Of a stretch of 17,741 bases of DNA, positions 13,321 through 17,741 are shown one piece after another (position 1 is the first letter of the stretch; every line of letters starts with the position of its first letter). The stretch is from the NCBI GenBank assembly GCA_023392995.1, contig JAEWMZ010000183.1, forward strand, positions 1 to 17,741, written 5' to 3'. This DNA is from Bacillota bacterium (GTDB taxonomy: Bacteria; Bacillota; Clostridia; Lachnospirales; Lachnospiraceae). A model generated the notes under the pieces. That model searched no databases and was not told where the DNA came from. It was given only the letters and a program-made list of their open reading frames with translations. Made by a program: the position numbers and the translations under genes.

Positions 13321-13833
13321 ATGAGACTACGCTTAGTAAAGTTGACTGCAAACTATCAAAGACATCTGGGTGAAATGATGGAGGAATGGAATGCTACGGG
13401 AGAACAAATCATTCCTTATGCAATAAGAAGGAATGATTATCGTGAGTTCAATGCTTATATGGAAGCTTTAGAAGTGAGAGAGGAGTCAAAAGGCTTGGTG
13501 CCTGATTCTACCTTTTTCTGCATCGATGAGGATAGAGACCTCTTTGTTGGAGCGGTTAATATCCGTCATTATCTCAATGAAGCTCTACTCTTAAATGGAG
13601 GGCATATAGGAGATGGTGTAAGACCTTCGGAACGAAGAAAAGGAATTGCAACAGAAATGATTCGTCTGGCACTTGAGGAATGCAAGAAAATTGGAATAGA
13701 TAATGTCTTAATGGTATGTGATAAAGACAATATCGGTTCCGCAAAAAGTATTCAAAGGAATGGTGGTATTCTTGAAAATGAGATTACCGTTGATGGGGTA
13801 GTGGAGCAAAGATATTGGATCAAAAATAATTAG
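13321..13833 (+). CDS. GNAT-family N-acetyltransferase
   Basis: The 170-aa acetyl-CoA-dependent transferase has the acetyl-CoA pyrophosphate-binding loop in VRPSERRKGIATEM (about 100-113), preceded by the strand NGGHIGDG, and the C-terminal DKDNIGSAKSIQRNGG motif. This form resembles small-molecule acetyltransferases of low-GC Gram-positives. The substrate cannot be read from sequence. AAAGGAG lies 8 bp before ATG 13321. Confidence 0.9.
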   Translation: MRLRLVKLTANYQRHLGEMMEEWNATGEQIIPYAIRRNDYREFNAYMEALEVREESKGLVPDSTFFCIDEDRDLFVGAVNIRHYLNEALLLNGGHIGDGVRPSERRKGIATEMIRLALEECKKIGIDNVLMVCDKDNIGSAKSIQRNGGILENEITVDGVVEQRYWIKNN

Positions 13834-13882
13834 TGGAATGCTTGAATTACGATTAGAATAGGAAGGGATATGGGGGTAGGAT

Positions 13883-14341
13883 ATGTGCTTAATATGCGAT
13901 AGAATTTCAATGATAAAGAATGGGTCAAATAATTATTTTGTAAAGGAATTAGAGACGGGATATGTAGTGATCGGAGATCATCAGTTCTTCAAAGGGTACA
14001 CGGTATTCTTATGCAAAAGTCATAAGTCAGAGCTTAGTATGCTTGACAGAGAATTTAAGTTAAAATTTCTGGAAGAAATGGCAATCGTCGCTGAAGCAGT
14101 ACAAAATGCTACCGGTGTACCAAAGATGAATTACGAAATGTTAGGTAACGGAGATGCACATATGCACTGGCACCTATTCCCGAGAAGAGAGAATGATTTG
14201 GGTGAGTACGGTGTAAATGGAAGAGGGCCGGTATGGCTGTATCCTATGGAAAAGATGTACGATGAGGTGAATAAGCCGACAGAGGAAGAACTGAAGGAAT
14301 TGAAGGATATGCTTTTAAAAGAATTGAATAAATTAATATGA
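13883..14341 (+). CDS. HIT-family hydrolase
   Basis: The 152-aa protein has an N-terminal CLIC zinc-type pair (C2/C5) and the full histidine triad HMHWHLFPRR (93-102). The triad marks HIT nucleotide hydrolases, which cleave Ap4A-like or AMP-linked substrates. Unlike the HIT protein at 11577 it keeps all three histidines, so the two are distant relatives rather than a recent duplication. The start follows GGGGGTAGG. It ends the plus-strand series; the next gene is convergent on the minus strand. Confidence 0.9.
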   Translation: MCLICDRISMIKNGSNNYFVKELETGYVVIGDHQFFKGYTVFLCKSHKSELSMLDREFKLKFLEEMAIVAEAVQNATGVPKMNYEMLGNGDAHMHWHLFPRRENDLGEYGVNGRGPVWLYPMEKMYDEVNKPTEEELKELKDMLLKELNKLI

Positions 14342-14384
14342 TGTGAAATTCAATTACATAGGTGCGAAAGTAATAGCTAAGTAC

Positions 14385-15043
14385 TTATAGGATAGCACCG
14401 CTTTTACGAGCTACCAGCATAGTAGTATTTTCAATCCGAAATACATTTTCTACATCTATAAATCCAGAATTCTTTAGCATAGTGATTTGATTCTCCACTG
14501 TGCAGGGTGTATCATAGTGATAAAATGCTGTATCAGAGATTCCCATAGCCTTTCGAATACGGAGGTTTTCTGCATAATAGAAATCCTCTTCTTCTTGGCT
14601 TTCAACCATGTAGTCGCATTCGATATATATTCCATTCGAAGTTAATGCTTGGTAGATTTTACGGTACAGACTGGTCTTTAAATCATGGGAAAAGTGATGA
14701 AGGGTCTGGAAGGAAATAGCACAATCATACGTTGAGCAATCAAACGGAACATCAAAATAGCTGCCACAGATTAGCTTGATTGATTTATCAGTATATTTCT
14801 GCTTTAATTGATCAACATTTCCTGAGTCAGATCAATTCCGGTAACTTCGATATCCGGTATGGCGTGAAATATTGGATCAAGCTCAAGACCTGTTCCGCAT
14901 CCGAGGTCAAGAAGGGTTTTGCAGGATTTCGGGACGAGTGTTGACATGAAGTCATAGCCTTCTTTGCATCCTGGCACATTAGTAAGCATATGCGTATCAT
15001 AGACATCTGCGCGTTTTGAAAAAAAACTGGTCATTTTCTCCAT
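14385..15043 (-). pseudogene. Class I SAM-dependent methyltransferase, broken by one frameshift
   Basis: The N-terminal part (from ATG 15043, with AAAGGAT upstream) carries the SAM-binding motif TLLDLGCGTG (43-52) and VTGIDLTQEML. The frame then runs into a stop at about 14804. In the next frame the protein continues without a gap as QLKQKYTDKSIKL, CAISFQTLHHFSHD and the C-terminal half ending at 14385. Adding one base at about 14812-14813 (TTG-ATC read as TTG-GAT-C) restores a 219-aa methyltransferase, and the total length then becomes an exact multiple of three. This is either a recent single-base deletion or a sequencing error. A palindromic element lies directly upstream of its ribosome site. 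Confidence 0.88.
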
Positions 15044-15061
15044 AATATCATCCTTTCAGCT

Positions 15062-15235
15062 AATAGTCATATTAGGCAATTGCGAAACAATATACTTTTT
15101 GTAATTGTATACACAGCAGACACTATTTCTACGCGGGGGCGTTTCCTTCGGGCTTAGCTTCCGCTTCGAAACAGTATCTGCTATGTATACAATAGCTTCA
15201 GTTAATGAGTTTCGCAATTACTTAAATAGTCATAT
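15062..15235. mobile_element. MITE-like palindromic element with 11-bp flanking direct repeats
   Basis: AATAGTCATAT occurs at 15062-15072 and again at 15225-15235, as expected of a target-site duplication. Between them lies a 152-bp element with end inverted repeats AATTGCGAAAC (15078-15088) and GTTTCGCAATT (15209-15219). A second inner stem of 26 bp (15104-15129 with 15168-15193) and a GC-rich apex follow. No protein is encoded. Its three inner-stem mismatches are all A-C on the plus strand, hence G-U pairs in a minus-strand RNA. It sits about 30 bp upstream of the broken methyltransferase gene. Confidence 0.7.
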
Positions 15236-15242
15236 AAATGAT

Positions 15243-15295
15243 TTGATAGTGTATTTAACTTTACTATTATTTTACAGCAGATAACATTTGTTATC
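15243..15295 (+). promoter_or_regulatory. Promoter with adjacent 16-bp dyad operator candidate for the VOC gene
   Basis: TTGATA (15243-15248), a 16-bp spacer and TATTAT (15265-15270) form a fair sigma-A promoter. Ten bases downstream lies the perfect dyad GATAACA-TT-TGTTATC (15280-15295). Its 2-nt centre is too short for an RNA loop without opening the stem, so a DNA-binding repressor site is more likely. The gene starts about 100 bp further on. Confidence 0.5.
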
Positions 15296-15396
15296 ACCCT
15301 CAAATACGATTATAAAAAAATATGCGCCTATTTTTTTAAGAGGCTAGTGCATATGCCTGCATCATATTTTATCAAAAAACAAAAGGAGAGAAGAAA

Positions 15397-15870
15397 ATGA
15401 AATTTATGGGTCCAATCATTCTAGTGGAAGATCTGAAACGTTCCAGGGATTTTTATGAAATGAATTTAAATCAAAAAGTAGTATATGATTTCGGAGTAAA
15501 TGTATCCTTTGAAAATGGTTTAGCCATTCATTTAAGAAGTCATTTTGAAGAAATACACAAAATGAAAGGTTCACATCAAATTACATATGGCTCGAATAGC
15601 CAGGAGTTGAATTTTGAAACGGAAGAACTGGAGGATATTTATAATAAGCTGAAGTTACAGAGGGTTGAGTTTATTCATGAAATGCAAGAGGCTCCCTGGG
15701 GGCAGCGGGGAATAACGTTCTATGACCCGGATAGGCACCTTGTATCAATTGGAGAAGCTATGGAGGGCGTGGTAAAGCGTTTGTATAAACAGGGGCTTAC
15801 CGTTGACGAAGTAATTTCGAAAACGGCTATGCCAAAAGAATTTGTGGAACAAGCTCTGGTCGGAGTATAG
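15397..15870 (+). CDS. VOC (glyoxalase/bleomycin-resistance fold) protein
   Basis: The 157-aa protein opens with MGPIILVEDLKRSRDFYEM, the typical first strand and helix of a glyoxalase-type module. A second module around ELEDIYNKLKLQRVEF follows, with the closing GITFYDPDRHLVSIGEAMEG (about 109-128). Family members bind a metal in a dimeric beta barrel and act in detoxification, drug sequestration or small-molecule conversion; the substrate is unknown. The last 30 residues form an extra helical tail (KRLYKQGLTVDEVISKTAMP) seen in a subset of clostridial members. Strong AAAGGAGAG precedes the ATG. A promoter and dyad lie upstream, so regulation by a repressor is plausible. Confidence 0.88.
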   Translation: MKFMGPIILVEDLKRSRDFYEMNLNQKVVYDFGVNVSFENGLAIHLRSHFEEIHKMKGSHQITYGSNSQELNFETEELEDIYNKLKLQRVEFIHEMQEAPWGQRGITFYDPDRHLVSIGEAMEGVVKRLYKQGLTVDEVISKTAMPKEFVEQALVGV

Positions 15871-15911
15871 AATTAGCTATATGCATTACAGGAAGAAAGG
15901 AAATCCATACC

Positions 15912-16523
15912 ATGAGTTATGTAAGTGAAATCAAGGGTTATATACCTGAGAATGAACAGGAGCACCAGGACAAGAAGGTTATCCTGGACTATATTGAGCA
16001 TTTTGGCAGCAATGTTCTTCTGCGAGATAATGAAATCGCTCATATAACCAGCTCTGGCTTTATTATGAATAAAGCACTTAACAAAGTGTTGATGGTGCAT
16101 CATAATATCCGAAATACCTGGGCATGGACAGGCGGTCATGCAGATGGTGACGAGGATTTATTATATGTAGCAATGAAGGAAGCCACTGAAGAGACAGGCA
16201 TATCAAAAGTAACTCCTCTCACCGACAGGATTGCTTCTATCGATATATTGCCGGTATACGGGCATATTAAAAAATCAAAGTATGTAAATGCTCATCTCCA
16301 TCTATCGATTGCTTATATATTAATTGCAGATGAAAATGATGAGCTTCGTATTTGCGCTGATGAAAACAGCGGAGTGGAATGGTTTTTAACGGAACAATTT
16401 ACAGACCAATATTTTGATAACAAGGATCTTTACTTATATCATAAGTTGATCTCATTCGCGCAGAAATATACAAGCAGTGATCTGAGATGCAATAGCGGTT
16501 CTAAGCCCAGGGTATCACCGTAA
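15912..16523 (+). CDS. Nudix hydrolase
   Basis: The 203-aa protein contains the Nudix box at residues 75-97 (pattern G-x5-E-x7-KE-A-x-EE-x-G-I). Lys takes the place of the usual Arg and the EE metal-binding pair is kept. Such enzymes cleave nucleoside-diphosphate-linked compounds with magnesium. The last 17 residues (from about 187) look unlike the end of the paralogous fragment at 17207-17393. They overlap the convergent downstream gene by 23 bp, which suggests the native C-terminus was replaced at a recombination joint. AGAAAGG precedes ATG 15912, 42 bp after the VOC gene. Confidence 0.88.
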   Translation: MSYVSEIKGYIPENEQEHQDKKVILDYIEHFGSNVLLRDNEIAHITSSGFIMNKALNKVLMVHHNIRNTWAWTGGHADGDEDLLYVAMKEATEETGISKVTPLTDRIASIDILPVYGHIKKSKYVNAHLHLSIAYILIADENDELRICADENSGVEWFLTEQFTDQYFDNKDLYLYHKLISFAQKYTSSDLRCNSGSKPRVSP

Positions 16524-17100
16524 GATCCGGCCATTTACTCTGCCATTTTGATGCTTTTGCTTCGAAAATCTCCTTTGTTATCTGCGCCTTATTTGCGCGG
16601 ACAATTTTGCCGAACAAATCATTCAGACCAAAAGGAGCATATACCTTTAATTCGTTATGATGATCCATTCGGATGCCAATCGCGGTAGCTGTAGTAGGCC
16701 AGGTATTGATTGCTGCCTCAAGTGATGGATAGGGTTCAATCGGATAGCCAAAGCGCTCCTCATACCAGAGGTGAACGCGTGCCTGATTTTTTACATCGAT
16801 TTCGATATTTAGATCAGAATATAGCTGCTTTAGCTTTGTGATAATTTCATTTTCCGAAGTATAATCCAGATTGACATTATCATAATAGACAAAATCAATG
16901 TCCTTGATGCCATAGTCCAGTGGTAAGTTAGAAAGATAGTTCCATACAGTCTGTGTAATACAACCGGCACCTATGTAATAATTCTCTATGTCCAGATGGC
17001 TTGCTCTTTTTACACAGGCTTGAATCGTTTGGCTTGACATAAGAATATCTTCTAATTGTTTCATTTGGGTAGTTAGATCAACATTATAACCTTCAAGCAT
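16501..17100 (-). CDS. Nucleotidyltransferase-fold protein (PF06042-like)
   Basis: The 199-aa protein shows the minimal nucleotidyltransferase-like fold: YYIGAGCITQTVWN (41-54) followed by GIKDIDFVYYD, where D67 and D69 are candidate metal ligands. It continues with EIDVKNQARVHLWYEERFG and a C-terminal region with PFGLNDLFGKIVR. This wording matches the uncharacterised bacterial nucleotidyltransferase family PF06042 as I recall it. Biochemical function is unknown. ATG 17100 has GGAGGAT about 9 bp upstream. It runs against its neighbours and its 3' end overlaps the Nudix gene by 23 bp. It lies between an intact and a truncated Nudix copy, so it may have been inserted into a duplicated Nudix locus. 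Confidence 0.85.
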   Translation of the reverse strand: MLEGYNVDLTTQMKQLEDILMSSQTIQACVKRASHLDIENYYIGAGCITQTVWNYLSNLPLDYGIKDIDFVYYDNVNLDYTSENEIITKLKQLYSDLNIEIDVKNQARVHLWYEERFGYPIEPYPSLEAAINTWPTTATAIGIRMDHHNELKVYAPFGLNDLFGKIVRANKAQITKEIFEAKASKWQSKWPDLTVIPWA

Positions 17101-17206
17101 TTTTTCTTTATCCTCCGTAAATGTATTTTGCAGTTATAGTCCTACGATGCCAAGTAGCTGTCTTAAAATTACTTTTTATCGCCTTACCTTTTGCTACTAT
17201 TTCTTA

Positions 17207-17393
17207 CTCATTGCATTTGTCGTTGGCATATGTATTAATTGCTGTTAAAAAAGATGAGGTATGTATCTGCGCTGATGAAAATAGGGAAGTGGAATGGTTT
17301 TCCGTGGAACGCTTTACAGATGAATATTTTAATATCAACGATATTTTATTATATCATAAGTTGATTTCTTTCGCACATAGATATCTCAATGTA
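17207..17393 (+). pseudogene. Truncated second copy of the Nudix hydrolase (C-terminal third)
   Basis: This stretch aligns with 16291-16477, offset 916 bp. The protein LHLSLAYVLIAVKKDEVCIC, then ADENREVEWFSVERFTDEYF and LLYHKLISFAHRY matches the C-terminal third of the intact Nudix enzyme with roughly 60-65% identity. The Nudix box and N-terminus are missing and no credible start exists, so the copy is dead. It ends at a strong terminator, which may be the original 3' end of the locus. Confidence 0.82.
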
Positions 17394-17432
17394 AACGACG
17401 GACGATCGGCACAAAGCTGATCGTCCGTTGTT
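17394..17432. terminator. Strong rho-independent terminator, probably bidirectional
   Basis: A 14-bp stem (AACGACGGACGATC at 17394-17407 with GATCGTCCGTTGTT at 17419-17432, one mismatch) closes an 11-nt loop. It lies between the plus-strand Nudix remnant and the convergent GNAT gene end at 17474, so it may serve both. Confidence 0.85.
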
Positions 17433-17473
17433 TACTGCCATATGCCGCATGTTGATTGCATATTATGAATGCA

Positions 17474-17741
17474 TTAAGCATGCCCTAATAAGGGAAACAT
17501 CATCTTTTTTTCCTCAAAGGAATCAAAAGCTTCCCCCATGAGAAACAGTGTGGTATCTTCCTCATGAACTTCTGACACTTCAAACCCTTGCTTTTCCAAA
17601 GGAGTGAAGCCTAGAGTTACTGTTTTAATGTTTCGCCCAAAGGCTGCAATAATTTGGTTGATATCAGAATAAGAAGGAGAGAATACATCGTATATTACAA
17701 GCATTTCATCCTTTATTTCTGCGATGACATAGGCCTTTTGT
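17474..17741 (-). CDS. GNAT-family acetyltransferase, C-terminal part (5' end outside window)
   Basis: The frame is open through the right edge of the window, so the ATG at 17704 is internal. Eighty-eight complete codons plus one partial codon at the edge are visible, starting QKAYVIAEIKDEM. The sequence continues MLVIYDVFSPSYSDINQIIAAFG, TVTLGFTPLEKQGFEVSEVHEED and TLFLMGEAFDSFEEKKMMFP. It resembles the C-terminal half of GNAT-type acetyltransferases of clostridia, as I recall them; the acetyl-CoA loop itself is not in the visible part. Function and substrate are unknown. The gene ends at a shared terminator hairpin. Confidence 0.65.
   Translation of the reverse strand, partial: QKAYVIAEIKDEMLVIYDVFSPSYSDINQIIAAFGRNIKTVTLGFTPLEKQGFEVSEVHEEDTTLFLMGEAFDSFEEKKMMFPLLGHA

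Noticed and set aside
14804..15043. Stand-alone 79-aa methyltransferase
   Set aside because: It is the N-terminal half of a gene that continues in the next frame to 14385.
17121..17420. 99-codon open frame as a complete gene
   Set aside because: Its first third is unrelated to the Nudix family and lacks a ribosome site; only the later part is a Nudix fragment, so it is listed as a pseudogene from 17207.
1..17741. CRISPR array, tRNA, rRNA, integrase or complete insertion sequence
   Set aside because: No regularly spaced repeats, no cloverleaf-like stretch noticed and no transposase or integrase motifs in the open frames.

Overview
The window looks like chromosomal DNA of a low-GC Gram-positive anaerobe of class Clostridia, probably close to Lachnospiraceae. 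This rests on the AT-rich intergenic DNA, strong AGGAGG-type ribosome sites, a lipoprotein signal peptide, a VanR/VanS-like two-component system and a dlt-type cell-envelope operon. The assignment is inferred from gene style, not from a marker gene.

Layout: (a) 1-1263 is the 3' part of valS, closed by a hairpin terminator. (b) 1692-2474 encodes an uncharacterised lipoprotein. (c) 2882-10746 is one plus-strand block: response regulator, sensor kinase, DltA-like adenylation protein, PLP-dependent amino-acid decarboxylase, DltC-like carrier protein, MBOAT O-acyltransferase and membrane-anchored DltD/SGNH-like protein. (d) 10747-11576 holds no gene. It contains a palindromic element, hairpins, a good promoter and a decayed copy of the 3' end of the lipoprotein gene. 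(e) 11577-14341 is a series of small plus-strand housekeeping or accessory genes: HIT, QueG-like Fe-S protein, alpha/beta-barrel protein, GNAT, HIT. (f) 14385-17741 is a patchwork: a methyltransferase gene broken by one frameshift, a MITE-like palindrome with 11-bp flanking repeats, a VOC protein, a Nudix hydrolase, a minus-strand nucleotidyltransferase-like gene, a truncated second Nudix copy, and the start-truncated end of a GNAT gene.

The most interesting part is (c). It resembles the dlt (D-alanyl-teichoic acid) operon with a linked regulatory pair, but a fold-type-III PLP decarboxylase sits between the ligase and the carrier protein, 22-54 bp from each neighbour. The adenylation protein has changed specificity-pocket positions relative to DltA (Lys where DltA has Met, Ser where DltA has the D-Ala-selecting Cys). 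The decarboxylase lacks the acidic residue that diamino-acid decarboxylases use to hold the distal amine. My working model is that an acidic amino acid is loaded on the carrier protein, decarboxylated while tethered (as BtrK does on BtrI in butirosin synthesis), and exported by the MBOAT/DltD-like pair onto a wall or lipid-linked polymer. The two-component system would sense the envelope and control the operon. The substrate and product are not known from sequence.

The island in (c) is bracketed by direct repeats of about 165 bp (2391-2553 and 11326-11487, roughly 85% identical by eye). The right copy is a dead fragment of the lipoprotein gene, which suggests the block was gained or rearranged as a unit. 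Partial gene duplicates, a frameshift and palindromic elements show that the flanks are also plastic.
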